64,000 bases of DNA from Burkholderia ubonensis (GCF_902833085.1 NZ_CADFEB010000004.1:310001-374000), one strand, 5' to 3'; positions 1 to 9,093 are shown, counted from the stretch's first letter. Program-made: numbers and translations. Notes: generated from the sequence alone by a model not told the origin.

Positions 1-1062
1 CTCGCCGTGCAGGCGGCGATGGCCGCGATCGAGAAGATCTGCCCGGACGCGAAGAACCTGCTCGTGATTCCCGAGCTGCCGACCCGCAACGCGTTCTATC
101 TGGAAAACGTCGCACGGCTCGCGACGATCATGCGCCAGGCCGGCCTGAACGTGCGCTTCGGCTCGCTCGACCCGAGCATCACCGACATCACGCCGATCAC
201 GCTCGCCGACGGCCAGAAGATCGTGCTGGAGCCGCTCGAGCGCACGCCGCGCCGGCTCGGCCTGAAGAATTTCGACCCGTGCTCGATCCTGCTGAACAAC
301 GACCTGTCGGCCGGCGTCCCGCCCGTGCTGGAAAACCTGCACGAGCAGTACCTGCTGCCGCCGCTGCACGCGGCCTGGGCGGTGCGCCGCAAGTCGACGC
401 ACTTCTCGTGCTACGACGACGTCGCGAAGAAGTTCGCGAAGATGGTCGGCGTCGATCCGTGGATGGTGAATCCGTATTTCGCGCACGTCGAGGGCGTCGA
501 CTGGCAGGGGCATGAAGGCGATCAGGCGCTCGCCGACGCGATCGACGGCGTGCTGAAGAAGATCGCGCGCAAGTATCGCGAGTACGGCATCAGCGAGAAG
601 CCGTACGTCGTCGTGAAGGCCGATGCCGGCACCGCCGGGCGCGGCGTGATGACCGTGCACGACGCGGCCGAGATCGGCCGGATGTCGAAGGCCGAGCGCG
701 CGCAGATGGCCGAGTCGAAGGCCGGGGTCGCGGTGCGCGACGTGATCGTGCAGGAAGGCGTGTACACGTTCGAGCGGATCGGCGACGAGGTCGCGGAGCC
801 GGTCGTCTACATGATCGACCGCTACGTGGTCGGCGGCTTCTACCGCACGCACGGCGGCCGCGAGCGCGACCAGAACCTGAACGCGCCGGGCATGCACTAC
901 GTGCCGCTCGGCTTCGAGCACACCGCGCTGCCGGATGCCGGCGCCAAGCCGGGCGCCGCGCCGCCGAACCGGTTCTACATGTACGGCGTCGTCGCGCGGC
1001 TGTCGCTGATCGCGTCGTCGATCGAACTGGAAAAGACCGATCCGGAAGCCATTCAGGTGTAA
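1..1062 (+). CDS. gshA: Glutamate-cysteine ligase, C-terminal part (runs off the left edge)
   Basis: First enzyme of glutathione synthesis, joining glutamate and cysteine with ATP in the cytoplasm. The reading frame is open from the first base, so the start lies outside the window and about 353 residues are visible; the GTG at position 7 is internal. The sequence resembles the proteobacterial GshA family distinct from E. coli GshA (family of about 430 residues), with the ATP-grasp-like stretch VVVKADAGTAGRGVMTVHD and the segment RYVVGGFYRTHGG. gshB follows after 36 bases, so the two steps of the pathway are probably co-transcribed. Identification rests on family resemblance plus this neighbour. 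Confidence 0.9.
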   Translation, partial: LAVQAAMAAIEKICPDAKNLLVIPELPTRNAFYLENVARLATIMRQAGLNVRFGSLDPSITDITPITLADGQKIVLEPLERTPRRLGLKNFDPCSILLNNDLSAGVPPVLENLHEQYLLPPLHAAWAVRRKSTHFSCYDDVAKKFAKMVGVDPWMVNPYFAHVEGVDWQGHEGDQALADAIDGVLKKIARKYREYGISEKPYVVVKADAGTAGRGVMTVHDAAEIGRMSKAERAQMAESKAGVAVRDVIVQEGVYTFERIGDEVAEPVVYMIDRYVVGGFYRTHGGRERDQNLNAPGMHYVPLGFEHTALPDAGAKPGAAPPNRFYMYGVVARLSLIASSIELEKTDPEAIQV

Positions 1063-1098
1063 CGGCCGCGCTGCCGGCACCGCAAAGACAGGACCCGC

Positions 1099-2055
1099 AT
1101 GGACATTCTCTTTATCGCCGACCCGCTCGAGCGCTTCAAGATCTACAAGGATTCGACCTACGCGATGATGGCGGAGGCCGCGCGGCGCGGGCATGCGATC
1201 TACGCGTGCGAGCCGCACCAGCTCGCGTGGACGGGGTCGGGCGTCGAGGCGGACGTGCGGCGCGTGACGATCGTCGGCGACGCGGCCGACCTGCACCGTC
1301 ATCCGTGGCACGAGGCGGCCGCGCACGAGTCGCGCCTGCTGACGTCGTTCGACGCGGTGCTGATGCGCAAGGATCCGCCGTTCGACATGGAGTACGTGAC
1401 GGCCACTTGGATGCTCGAGCTGGCCGAGCGCGCCGGCGCGCGCGTGTTCAACAAGCCGCAGGCGATCCGCGACCATTCGGAGAAGCTCGCGATCGGCGAA
1501 TTCCCGCAGTTCGTCGCGCCGACGCTCGTCACCCGCGATGCCGCGCGGCTGCGTGCATTCCATGCCGAGCACGGCGACGTGATCGTGAAGCCGCTCGACG
1601 GCATGGGCGGGATGGGGGTGTTCCGCGTGAAGGCGGACGGGATGAATCTCGGCTCGATCATCGAGATGCTCGGCCACGACGGCACGCGTTCACTGATGAT
1701 CCAGAAGTTCATCCCCGAGATCAAGGCGGGGGACAAGCGCATCCTGCTGATCGCGGGCGAGCCCGTGCCGTATTCGCTCGCGCGGATTCCGCAGGGCAGC
1801 GAGGTGCGCGGCAATCTCGCGGCGGGCGGCGTCGGCGTCGCGCAGCCGCTCACCGCGCGCGATCGCGAGATCGCCGAAACGCTCGGTCCGGTGCTGGCCG
1901 CACGCGGCCTGCTGCTGGTCGGGCTCGACGCGATCGGCGACTGGCTGACCGAGGTGAACGTGACGAGCCCCACGTGCTTTCGCGAGATCATGGAGCAGAC
2001 GGGCTTCGACGTCGCCGCGATGTTCGTCGACGCGCTGGAGCGTGCGGCCGCGTAA
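1099..2055 (+). CDS. gshB: Glutathione synthetase
   Basis: Adds glycine to gamma-glutamylcysteine using ATP, completing glutathione. The 318 residues match the usual length. It has the N-terminal prokaryotic GSH-synthetase fold (MDILFIADPLERFKIYKDST) and a C-terminal ATP-grasp domain with the glycine-rich loop KPLDGMGGMGVFRVK near residues 155-170 and the metal/substrate end EVNVTSPTCFREI near residue 290. It lies directly downstream of gshA on the same strand. The start ATG is preceded by GACAGGA. Confidence 0.96.
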   Translation: MDILFIADPLERFKIYKDSTYAMMAEAARRGHAIYACEPHQLAWTGSGVEADVRRVTIVGDAADLHRHPWHEAAAHESRLLTSFDAVLMRKDPPFDMEYVTATWMLELAERAGARVFNKPQAIRDHSEKLAIGEFPQFVAPTLVTRDAARLRAFHAEHGDVIVKPLDGMGGMGVFRVKADGMNLGSIIEMLGHDGTRSLMIQKFIPEIKAGDKRILLIAGEPVPYSLARIPQGSEVRGNLAAGGVGVAQPLTARDREIAETLGPVLAARGLLLVGLDAIGDWLTEVNVTSPTCFREIMEQTGFDVAAMFVDALERAAA

Positions 2056-2285
2056 GCCGCGCGGTTCACGCAACGCCGGCGGCGGCCGCGCAGGCCCCCC
2101 CGCCGCCGGAATGGCTCGGCCGGACAGGCCGACCGGCCTGCTACAATGCCCGCTCGCCCGGCGCTGCGATTCGACGCGCCGTAGGCCCGGCGGCCGGGCC
2201 GAACCGTTGCAAGGCTTGAACATGAACCGACCCTCTCGATCGCGTTGCTCGTTGCCCGGCTCGGGGCGGACAGGCGGGTGCTGAC
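2056..2285 (+). promoter_or_regulatory. gshB-ptsL spacer with a possible -10 box
   Basis: A 230-base gap between gshB and the PTS genes. A TACAAT hexamer at 2142-2147 could be a sigma-70 -10 element for the PTS genes, but no good -35 hexamer sits 16-18 bases upstream. No gene is visible here. Confidence 0.3.
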
Positions 2286-2756
2286 ATGGCAGGGATTCTG
2301 ATCATCGCGCACGCCCCGCTCGCGACCGCGCTGCGGGACTGCATCGCGCACATCTACGGCGGCGTGCCCGCGCGCATCGGCTGCATCGACGTGCAGGCGG
2401 ACAGCGATCCCGTCCAGGTGATGGCGTTCGCGCACGCGGAGCTCGCGCGGCTCAAGGAAGAAAACGGCGCAATCGTGCTGACCGACATGTACGGCGCGAC
2501 GCCTGCGAACATCGCCGGCCAGCTCGCGAAGGTCGCGGACGTGCGGGTGCTGGCGGGCGCCAACCTGCCGATGCTGGTGCGCGCGGTCTGCTACCGCATG
2601 CTGCCGCTCGACAAGCTCGTCGACAAGGCGCTGTCCGGCGGCGCGAAAGGCGTCCACGAAGTCGCGGCGGGCACGCCGCCGCCGCCGTCCGAAGTCGGCT
2701 GCGGCGCATGCGCGCCGATTCCGCCGGAGCCGTGCCCGCGCAACCGGTCGACGTGA
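2286..2756 (+). CDS. PTS mannose-family EIIA protein
   Basis: A 156-residue EIIA of the mannose/fructose superfamily (EIIA-Man). The N-terminus MAGILIIAHAPLATALRD places the phospho-accepting histidine at H9, and ITLTDMYGATPANI-like segment IVLTDMYGATPANIAG matches the family. No EIIB, EIIC or EIID gene follows; the next genes are HPr and Enzyme I. In betaproteobacteria such stand-alone EIIA-Man proteins accompany ptsHI and are thought to be regulatory rather than part of a sugar permease; that role is inference here. The C-terminal tail, about 25 residues rich in Pro and Cys, extends past the usual domain. Confidence 0.88.
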   Translation: MAGILIIAHAPLATALRDCIAHIYGGVPARIGCIDVQADSDPVQVMAFAHAELARLKEENGAIVLTDMYGATPANIAGQLAKVADVRVLAGANLPMLVRAVCYRMLPLDKLVDKALSGGAKGVHEVAAGTPPPPSEVGCGACAPIPPEPCPRNRST

Positions 2757-2827
2757 CCGGACTGCGTTCCCCGTTTTAGACCCGTTCGCCAGCGCTGGCC
2801 GCCGGCGACCTCGACCGACCGAGAACC

Positions 2828-3097
2828 ATGCTTCAACAAGAAACCACCATCGTCAATAAATTGGGGCTGCATGCGCGCGCATCGGCCAAGCTCACGCAAC
2901 TGGCCGGCAATTTCCAGTCCGAAGTCTGGATGTCGCGCAACGGGCGCAAGATCAACGCGAAAAGCATCATGGGCGTGATGATGCTCGCGGCGGGCATCGG
3001 CAGCACGGTGACGATCGAGACCGAAGGGCCGGACGAGAATGAAGCGATGGACGCGCTGCTCAAGCTGATCGCCGACAAGTTCGGCGAAGGGCAGTGA
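2828..3097 (+). CDS. ptsH: Phosphocarrier protein HPr
   Basis: Cytoplasmic phosphocarrier taking phosphate from Enzyme I and passing it to EIIA domains. At 89 residues it has normal length. The active-site motif GLHARASAKL gives H15 as the phosphorylated residue, and SIMGVMMLAAGIGS carries the conserved regulatory-site serine region near residue 46. It follows the EIIA gene by 71 bases. A strong intrinsic terminator lies just downstream, so it may be expressed above ptsI. Confidence 0.97.
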   Translation: MLQQETTIVNKLGLHARASAKLTQLAGNFQSEVWMSRNGRKINAKSIMGVMMLAAGIGSTVTIETEGPDENEAMDALLKLIADKFGEGQ

Positions 3098-3131
3098 CCC
3101 GCAGCACAGAATCGTTGCCGTTTCCAGTGAG

Positions 3132-3159
3132 AATGCCGCGTCTATCGCGGCATTTTTTT
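3132..3159 (+). terminator. Intrinsic terminator between ptsH and ptsI
   Basis: A perfect 9-bp stem (AATGCCGCG at 3132-3140, CGCGGCATT at 3146-3154) with loop TCTAT is followed by a run of seven T (3153-3159). It lies 34 bases after the ptsH stop and about 140 bases before the ptsI start, so ptsI needs readthrough or its own promoter. A TATAAT at 3227-3232 is a possible -10 for ptsI. Confidence 0.85.
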
Positions 3160-3298
3160 CGCAGGCACGATTGATGTGATCCGCGCAATGCTGCGCTGCA
3201 TGCAGCCAGCGGCCGCGCGCGGAATTTATAATCGCTATCGGGGTCATAAGCGCATCGCAGCGGTGCGCCGCGGCTGTTCATGTAAAGAGGAGGTGCGC

Positions 3299-5068
3299 GT
3301 GTCGTTCACGCTGCATGGCATTCCCGTCTCACGTGGTATCGCGATCGGTCGTGCGTATCTGATCGCGCCGGCGGCGCTCGACGTCGCCCATTACCTGATC
3401 GAGGCGAATCAGATCGACGCCGAGGTCGAGCGCTTCCGCGCGGCGCTCGCGGCCGTGCATTGCGAGCTCGAAGCGCTTCGTGCGGACCTGACCGACGATA
3501 CCCCGACGGAAGTCGGCGCGTTCATCGACGTGCACGCGATGATCCTGAGCGACGCGATGCTCGTGCAGGAAACCATCGACCTGATCCGCGCGCGCCGCTA
3601 CAACGTCGAATGGGCGCTGACCGAGCAGCTCGACCTGCTCACGCGCCATTTCGACGACATCGAGGATGAATACCTGCGCGAACGCAAGGCCGACATCGAG
3701 CAGGTGGTCGAGCGCGTGCTGAAGGCGCTCGCGGGCGCGCCGTCCGCGTCGCAGGCGCTCGACGGCGCCGCGAAATCCGGCACCGAAGAGATGATCGTCG
3801 TCGCGCACGACATCGCGCCGGCCGACATGATGCAGTTCAAGAGCCAGTCGTTCCAGGCGTTCGTCACCGATCTCGGCGGGCGCACGTCGCATACGGCGAT
3901 CGTCGCGCGCAGCCTCGGCATTCCGGCCGCGGTCGGCGTGCAGCACGCGAGCACGCTGATCCGCCAGGACGACCTGATCATCGTCGACGGCGACCAGGGC
4001 ATCGTGATCGTCGACCCGGCGCCGATCGTCCTCGAGGAATATTCGTACCGCCAGTCCGAAAAGGCGCTCGAGCAACGCAAGCTGCAGCGTCTCAAGTTCT
4101 CGCCGACGCAAACGTTATGCGGCACCAAGATCGACCTGTACGCGAACATCGAAATGCCCGACGACGCGAAAGCGGCGGTCGAGGCGGGCGCGGTCGGCGT
4201 CGGGCTGTTCCGCTCCGAATTCCTGTTCATGCACCAGAAGGCGATGCCGGAGGAAGAGGAGCAGTTCGCCGCGTACAAGCGCGCGGTCGAATGGATGAAG
4301 GGCATGCCGGTGACGATCCGCACGATCGACGTCGGCGCCGACAAGCCGCTCGAAGCGCTCGACGAAGGCTACGAGACCGCGCCGAACCCGGCGCTCGGCC
4401 TGCGCGCGATCCGCTGGAGCCTGTCCGAGCCGCAGATGTTCCTCACGCAGCTGCGCGCGATCCTGCGCGCGTCCGCGTTCGGGCAGGTGAAGATACTGAT
4501 CCCGATGCTCGCGCACGCGCAGGAGATCGACCAGACGCTCGACCTGATCCGCGAGGCGAAGCGCCAGCTCGACGACGCGGGGCTTGCCTACGATCCGAAC
4601 GTGCGGATCGGCGCGATGATCGAGATTCCGGCTGCGGCGATTGCGTTGCCGCTGTTCCTGAAGCGTTTCGATTTCCTGTCGATCGGCACCAACGACCTGA
4701 TCCAGTACACGCTCGCGATCGATCGCGCGGACAACGCGGTCGCGCATCTGTACGACCCGCTGCATCCGGCGGTGCTGCACCTGATCGCGTACACGCTGCG
4801 CGAAGCGAAGTGCGCCGGGGTGCCGGTGTCGGTGTGCGGGGAGATGGCGGGCGATCCGGCGCTGACGCGCCTCTTGCTCGGCATGGGCCTCACCGAGTTC
4901 TCGATGCAAACGAGCCAGTTGCTCGTCGTCAAGCAGGAGATCCTGCGCGCGCACCTGAAGGCGCTCGAAAAGCCGACGGCCGACGTGCTCGCGGCGTTCG
5001 AGCCCGAGGAAGTGCAGTCGGCGCTGCAGCGCCTGTCGACCGCCGAGCCGCACGCGGACGCCGCCTAG
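3299..5068 (+). CDS. ptsI: PTS Enzyme I, phosphoenolpyruvate-protein phosphotransferase
   Basis: Transfers phosphate from PEP to HPr at the head of the sugar phosphotransferase relay. I chose the GTG at 3299 because AGGAGGT at 3288-3294 sits four bases upstream and the protein then begins VSFTLHGIPVSRGIAIGRAY, like other Enzyme I proteins, giving 589 residues; an in-frame ATG at 3176 would add 41 unrelated residues. The phosphohistidine motif GGRTSHTAIVARSLGIP gives H198, and the PEP-binding signature DFLSIGTNDLIQYTLAIDR lies in the C-terminal barrel. The window carries a second Enzyme I domain in the fused protein at 40.5-43.1 kb. Confidence 0.97.
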   Translation: MSFTLHGIPVSRGIAIGRAYLIAPAALDVAHYLIEANQIDAEVERFRAALAAVHCELEALRADLTDDTPTEVGAFIDVHAMILSDAMLVQETIDLIRARRYNVEWALTEQLDLLTRHFDDIEDEYLRERKADIEQVVERVLKALAGAPSASQALDGAAKSGTEEMIVVAHDIAPADMMQFKSQSFQAFVTDLGGRTSHTAIVARSLGIPAAVGVQHASTLIRQDDLIIVDGDQGIVIVDPAPIVLEEYSYRQSEKALEQRKLQRLKFSPTQTLCGTKIDLYANIEMPDDAKAAVEAGAVGVGLFRSEFLFMHQKAMPEEEEQFAAYKRAVEWMKGMPVTIRTIDVGADKPLEALDEGYETAPNPALGLRAIRWSLSEPQMFLTQLRAILRASAFGQVKILIPMLAHAQEIDQTLDLIREAKRQLDDAGLAYDPNVRIGAMIEIPAAAIALPLFLKRFDFLSIGTNDLIQYTLAIDRADNAVAHLYDPLHPAVLHLIAYTLREAKCAGVPVSVCGEMAGDPALTRLLLGMGLTEFSMQTSQLLVVKQEILRAHLKALEKPTADVLAAFEPEEVQSALQRLSTAEPHADAA

Positions 5069-5078
5069 CCGGTCTGAC

Positions 5079-5107
5079 GCCCACGTTCCCGCACGCGGGG
5101 CGTGGGC
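5079..5107. terminator. GC-rich hairpin between convergent ptsI and moeB-like gene
   Basis: GCCCACG (5079-5085) pairs with CGTGGGC (5101-5107), with an inner CCCGC/GCGGG stem. It lies between convergent stop codons but lacks a T-run on either side, so its terminator role is uncertain. Confidence 0.4.
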
Positions 5108-5113
5108 CGCGCG

Positions 5114-5866
5114 TCAGTGCCGCCCGCTGCACACCGGGCAGTCCGCCTGGCGCGCGATCTTCATCGTCGTCCATTCCATCCGCAGCGCATCGAGCATCAT
5201 CAGCCGGCCGTTCAGCGTCGCGCCGATGCCGCCGATCACGCGCAGCGCCTCGGCGGCCTGCATCGCGCCGATGATGCCGACCGTCGGCGCAAACACGCCC
5301 ATCGTCGCGCACGCGACTTCCTCGAACGGCTGGTCCTCCGGAAACACGCACGCGTAGCAGGGCGCGTCGGCGCGCCGGAAGTCGAACGTGCTGATCTGGC
5401 CGTCGAAGCGCAGCGCCGCGCCCGACACGAGCGGCACGCGGTGCGCGACGCACGCGCGGTTGATCGCATGGCGGGTCGCGAAATTGTCGGTGCAGTCGAG
5501 CACGACGCTCGCCTGCGGCACGTGCGCGTCGAGCCACGCGCCGTCGACGCGCTCGGCGACCGCGTGCACGGTCACGTCGGGATTCAGCTGCGCGAGCGTG
5601 TCGCGCCCCGATTCCACCTTCCTGCGGCCGACCGATGCGGTCACGTGCAGGATCTGCCGCTGCAGGTTCGTGAGATCGACCGTGTCCGCGTCGACGAGCG
5701 TGATCGTGCCGACGCCGGACGCCGCGAGGTACATCGCGGCGGGCGAGCCGAGCCCGCCCGCGCCGACGACGATCGCGTGCGCGTCGAGAAAGCGCTGCTG
5801 CGCCTCGATGCCGATTTCGTCGACGAGGATGTGGCGGGAGTAGCGGAGAAGTTGATCGTCGTTCAT
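5114..5866 (-). CDS. HesA/MoeB/ThiF-family adenylyltransferase
   Basis: An E1-like enzyme that adenylates the C-terminal glycine of a ubiquitin-like sulfur carrier (MoaD or ThiS type). The chosen ATG starts MNDDQLLRYSRHILVDEIG, the normal family beginning, giving 250 residues. The nucleotide-binding motif VVGAGGLGSPAAMYLAASG is near residue 34, and the zinc cysteine pairs are CYAC and CPVC near residues 172 and 245. There is no C-terminal rhodanese domain, so it is the short form. Whether it serves molybdopterin or thiamine synthesis cannot be decided from the neighbours (ptsI and ctpA). Confidence 0.92.
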   Translation of the reverse strand: MNDDQLLRYSRHILVDEIGIEAQQRFLDAHAIVVGAGGLGSPAAMYLAASGVGTITLVDADTVDLTNLQRQILHVTASVGRRKVESGRDTLAQLNPDVTVHAVAERVDGAWLDAHVPQASVVLDCTDNFATRHAINRACVAHRVPLVSGAALRFDGQISTFDFRRADAPCYACVFPEDQPFEEVACATMGVFAPTVGIIGAMQAAEALRVIGGIGATLNGRLMMLDALRMEWTTMKIARQADCPVCSGRH

Positions 5867-5989
5867 GAGCGGAGGGTGGGCGCGGAGCGGGGCGGACCTG
5901 CTTATTCTAGGGCCTGCCCGCACGGGCGGCGGGCAGGCGAACGTGCTGTGCCGGCCTGGGCGGCATCGATCTGTGCGCGCCGGCGCGCC

Positions 5990-6030
5990 CAAACGAAACG
6001 GGCCATCGCGGGGTTGCCGCGATGGCCCGT
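5990..6030 (-). terminator. Terminator of ctpA
   Basis: A 14-bp perfect stem (5998-6011 with 6017-6030, loop GGTTG) lies just after the ctpA stop. Read on the minus strand it is followed by an interrupted T-rich stretch (TTTCGTTTG). Confidence 0.7.
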
Positions 6031-6047
6031 CGGGTGCCGGCCGGCGC

Positions 6048-7595
6048 TTACTGCGGCGCCGACGCGGGCTTCGGCGCGGACGCCGGCTTGGCGGCGGACG
6101 CCTTCGGCGCCGGCTTCGCAGCCGCCTTGCCGGCCGGGGCCTGCGTGCTCTCGGCGAGCAGCGACTTCGATGCCAGCACCGGCTTGCCTTCGAGCTTCGC
6201 GAGCGCCTGCTGCATCATGAAGTCTTCCGTGCTGCCGAACTCGATCGGCTTGCGATCGCGGTCCTTCTGGCGCTGCTCCGGCGTCTTCTTGTCGTTCTGC
6301 TCCTCGAGAATGCGGAGCTGGTCCATCCGGCGCTGCTCGCGCTCTTCCTGCTCCTTCTTCTCGTTCGGGTCCTGCGTGTTCGCGAGGTGGTTCGTGTAAT
6401 CGACCTCGCGCGTCACGAGCACGTCGTCCGGATCGCCGTCCGCGTACTGGTCGACCGGTACGTCCGGCGTGATGCCCTTGTTCTGGATCGAGCGGCCGCT
6501 CGGCGTGTAGTAGTAGGCGGTCGTCAGGCGCAGCGCGGTGTCGGCCGTCATCGGACGGACCGTCTGCACCGAGCCCTTGCCGAACGTCGTCTTGCCCATG
6601 ATGGTCGCGCGCTTCGAATCCTGCAGCGCGCCCGCGACGATTTCCGACGCGGAAGCCGAATACGCATTCGTCAGCACGACGATCGGCACGGTCTTGAAGA
6701 CCGGCGGCAGGTTCTTCAGCGGATCGCCGTCGAACGACGGCAGGCGGTAATTGTCGTAGGTATCGCGGTAGACCTGCTTCGAATCGGGGATCTGGCCGTT
6801 GGTCGACACGACGACGGAATCCGGCGGCAGGAATGCGCCCGCGACGCCGACCGCGCTCTGCAGCAGGCCGCCGCCGTTGTTGCGCAGATCGAGGATCAGG
6901 CCCTTCACGTTCGGCTGCTGGCGCGCGATGTCCTGCAGCCTTGCTGCCAGATCGGGCGTCGTGCGCTCCTGGAAGCTCGTGATGCGGATGTACGCGTAGC
7001 CCGGGTCGAGCATCTTCAGCTTCACGCTCTGCACGCGGATCACCGCACGCGTGACCGTGATCGGGAACGTGCGGTCATCGCTCTTGCGGAAGATCGTCAG
7101 CGTGACCTTGGTGCCCGGCTCGCCGCGCATCTGCTTGACCGCCTTGTCGAGCGTCATGCCGCGCACCGGCTTGTCGTTGATGCGGGTGATCAGGTCGCCC
7201 GGACGGATGCCGGCGCGAAACGCCGGGGTGTCCTCGATCGGGGAGATCACCTTGACGAGGCCGTCTTCCTGCGAGATCTCGATGCCGAGACCCGCGAAGC
7301 GGCCCTTCGTCTGCTCCTGCAGTTCCTCGTAGTCGGTCTTGTCGAGGAACGACGAGTGCGGGTCGAGGCTCGACACCATGCCCTTGATCGCCGCCGTCAG
7401 CAGCTTCTTGTCGTCGACCGGCTCGACGTACTCGCGCTTGATCTGGCCGAACACCTCGGCGAACAGGCGCAACTGGTCGAGCGGAAGCGGCGCCGTGACG
7501 GTCTGTTCGGCCGACGCCGAGATTTGCAGTGTGGCGAACACGCCCGTGGCAAGGCCCGCGGCAATCAGGCCGATGTTCTTCAATTTCATACGCAT
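6048..7595 (-). CDS. ctpA: Carboxy-terminal processing protease, S41 family
   Basis: A periplasmic serine protease of the CtpA/Prc family. The start MRMKLKNIGLIAAGLATGVF is followed by a single hydrophobic signal/anchor segment. A PDZ domain (GRFAGLGIEISQEDGLVKVI onwards, residues about 90-180) precedes the S41 catalytic domain. The catalytic serine lies in NAYSASASEIVAGAL and the lysine in FGKGSVQTVRPM. The protein is about 515 residues with a low-complexity charged and Ala/Lys/Pro-rich tail (ending KPASAPKPASAPQ). A longer in-frame start 132 bases upstream exists but adds non-signal-like sequence. Confidence 0.93.
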   Translation of the reverse strand: MRMKLKNIGLIAAGLATGVFATLQISASAEQTVTAPLPLDQLRLFAEVFGQIKREYVEPVDDKKLLTAAIKGMVSSLDPHSSFLDKTDYEELQEQTKGRFAGLGIEISQEDGLVKVISPIEDTPAFRAGIRPGDLITRINDKPVRGMTLDKAVKQMRGEPGTKVTLTIFRKSDDRTFPITVTRAVIRVQSVKLKMLDPGYAYIRITSFQERTTPDLAARLQDIARQQPNVKGLILDLRNNGGGLLQSAVGVAGAFLPPDSVVVSTNGQIPDSKQVYRDTYDNYRLPSFDGDPLKNLPPVFKTVPIVVLTNAYSASASEIVAGALQDSKRATIMGKTTFGKGSVQTVRPMTADTALRLTTAYYYTPSGRSIQNKGITPDVPVDQYADGDPDDVLVTREVDYTNHLANTQDPNEKKEQEEREQRRMDQLRILEEQNDKKTPEQRQKDRDRKPIEFGSTEDFMMQQALAKLEGKPVLASKSLLAESTQAPAGKAAAKPAPKASAAKPASAPKPASAPQ

Positions 7596-7716
7596 AGAGA
7601 TCTGGTGCGGTCGGGAAGCGCGTGGCGGTAGCGGAGATCGAGCGGACAAGTATAACTGTTCGTCCGGCGGGGCAGTGGAAAGGACCGAAACCGGTTCGAC
7701 CGTGCCCGGGCGAAGA

Positions 7717-7750
7717 GGTTCGCGCAAGCGCTCGGGGTTCGCGCAAGCGC
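7717..7750. repeat. Two-copy 15-bp direct repeat
   Basis: GGTTCGCGCAAGCGC occurs at 7717-7731 and again at 7736-7750, a 19-base period, in the gap between gpmA and ctpA. No function is evident. Confidence 0.6.
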
Positions 7751-7782
7751 CCGCCGCGCCGGCGTGGGGCCGGCGCGGCGGG
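7750..7782 (-). terminator. GC-only hairpin after gpmA
   Basis: A 13-bp perfect stem (7750-7762 with 7770-7782) begins seven bases after the gpmA stop. It is very stable but lacks a T-run. Confidence 0.5.
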
Positions 7783-7788
7783 GCGGGA

Positions 7789-8535
7789 TCAGCCCGCCTT
7801 GCCCTGCTTCGCGACGGCGGCCTGCGCTTTCGCGATCGCGTCCTGGTCGCCGAGGTAGTAGCTCTTGAGCGGTTTCAGGTTTTCGTCGAGTTCATAGACG
7901 AGCGGCACGCCGTTCGGGATGTTCAGGCCGACGATGTCGCTGTCCGAGATGCCGTCGAGATACTTGATCAGCGCGCGCAGCGAGTTGCCGTGCGCGGCGA
8001 TCAGCACCTGCTTGCCGCCCTTGATCGCCGGCGCGATCGATTCGTTCCACAGCGGCAGCACGCGCGCGACCGTGTCCTTCAGGCATTCGGTGAGCGGCAG
8101 CTGCTCGCGCGGCACGCGTGCATAGCGCGGGTCCGCGTACGGCGCGCGCTCGTCGGTCGGCTCCAGCGCGGGCGGCGGCGTGTCGTAGCTGCGGCGCCAG
8201 ACCAGCACCTGCTCGTCGCCGAACTTCGCGGCCGTTTCCGCCTTGTTCAGGCCCGACAGCGCGCCGTAGTGGCGCTCGTTGAGGCGCCACGAGTGCACGA
8301 CGGGCAGGTACATCAGGTCCATGCGGTCCTGCACGTGCCACAGCGTGCGGATCGCGCGCTTGAGCACGGACGTGTACGCGATGTCGAACGTGTAGCCGGC
8401 TTCCTTGAGCAGTTCTCCGGCCTGGTAGGCCTCGTTGCAGCCTTGCTCGGTCAGGTCGACGTCGACCCAGCCGGTGAAGCGGTTTTCCTTGTTCCACGTC
8501 GATTCGCCGTGGCGGATGAGGACGAGCTTGTACAT
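7789..8535 (-). CDS. gpmA: 2,3-bisphosphoglycerate-dependent phosphoglycerate mutase
   Basis: Glycolytic and gluconeogenic interconversion of 3- and 2-phosphoglycerate. The 248-residue protein starts [20 protein letters not shown], with the phosphohistidine in the RHGES motif, and has the second histidine motif [16 protein letters not shown] near residue 183. Length and sequence are typical. It is divergent from the rhodanese gene and followed by ctpA on the same strand. Confidence 0.97.
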   Translation of the reverse strand: MYKLVLIRHGESTWNKENRFTGWVDVDLTEQGCNEAYQAGELLKEAGYTFDIAYTSVLKRAIRTLWHVQDRMDLMYLPVVHSWRLNERHYGALSGLNKAETAAKFGDEQVLVWRRSYDTPPPALEPTDERAPYADPRYARVPREQLPLTECLKDTVARVLPLWNESIAPAIKGGKQVLIAAHGNSLRALIKYLDGISDSDIVGLNIPNGVPLVYELDENLKPLKSYYLGDQDAIAKAQAAVAKQGKAG

Positions 8536-8619
8536 AGATGCTTGCGGTCGGTAGTGAAGGAAGCGGTGCGCGCCGCACGGCGCCCGGGACGGGCCCGCCA
8601 TCGCGCAAGACGGTTATTT

Positions 8620-8625
8620 TATAAT
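8620..8625 (+). promoter_or_regulatory. Possible -10 box for the rhodanese-grxC genes
   Basis: TATAAT lies 46 bases before the GTG start at 8671, in the divergent gap with gpmA. I see no convincing -35 element. Confidence 0.4.
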
Positions 8626-8670
8626 GCCCGGATTGTCCTTTTCCGATTTCTCTCTTTCCGGCGGAATTCC

Positions 8671-9093
8671 GTGAGTTTCTTTACCGATTACACGAACCTG
8701 GCCCTCGTCGCGATCCTGCTGGTGTCCGGCGGCCTGCTTGCGTATCCCGCGCTGCGCCGCGGCCGCGGCGGCCTGTCGGCCGCGGAGGCGACCCAGCTCA
8801 TCAATCGCCGCAACGCGGTCGTGATCGACGTGCGTCCGGCGTCCGAGTTCGCCTCCGGCCACCTGCCGTCGGCGCGCCAGGTCGAAGCCGGCGAGATCGG
8901 AGCGAAGATCGCGCAGGTCGCGAAGAACAAGAGCACCCCGGTGCTGCTCGTGTGCCAGAACGGCCAGCAATCGCAGAAGGCGGCGCGCGCGGTCGAGGCG
9001 GCGGGCTATGCCGAGGTGCACGTGCTCGAGGGCGGCGTCGCCGCGTGGCAGCAGGCCGGGATGCCGGTCGTCAAACAAGGAGTGGCGAAGTGA
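8671..9093 (+). CDS. Membrane-anchored rhodanese-like protein
   Basis: A 140-residue single rhodanese domain behind an N-terminal membrane helix (NLALVAILLVSGGLLAYPAL). The GTG start fits the first residues SFFTDYTNLALV. The active-site loop LLVCQNGQQSQKA gives C95 as the likely persulfide-forming cysteine. It overlaps the glutaredoxin gene by four bases (GTGA), implying translational coupling and a shared thiol or sulfur-transfer role; the substrate is unknown. It resembles E. coli YibN, found next to grxC and secB in the same order. Confidence 0.9.
   Translation: MSFFTDYTNLALVAILLVSGGLLAYPALRRGRGGLSAAEATQLINRRNAVVIDVRPASEFASGHLPSARQVEAGEIGAKIAQVAKNKSTPVLLVCQNGQQSQKAARAVEAAGYAEVHVLEGGVAAWQQAGMPVVKQGVAK

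Noticed and set aside
3176..3298. Upstream ATG for ptsI
   Set aside because: It adds 41 residues with no similarity to Enzyme I and lacks a ribosome site, whereas the GTG at 3299 has AGGAGGT.
5867..5992. N-terminal extension of the MoeB/ThiF-like protein
   Set aside because: The extra 42 residues are Arg/Pro-rich and unlike the family, which starts at the ATG at 5866.
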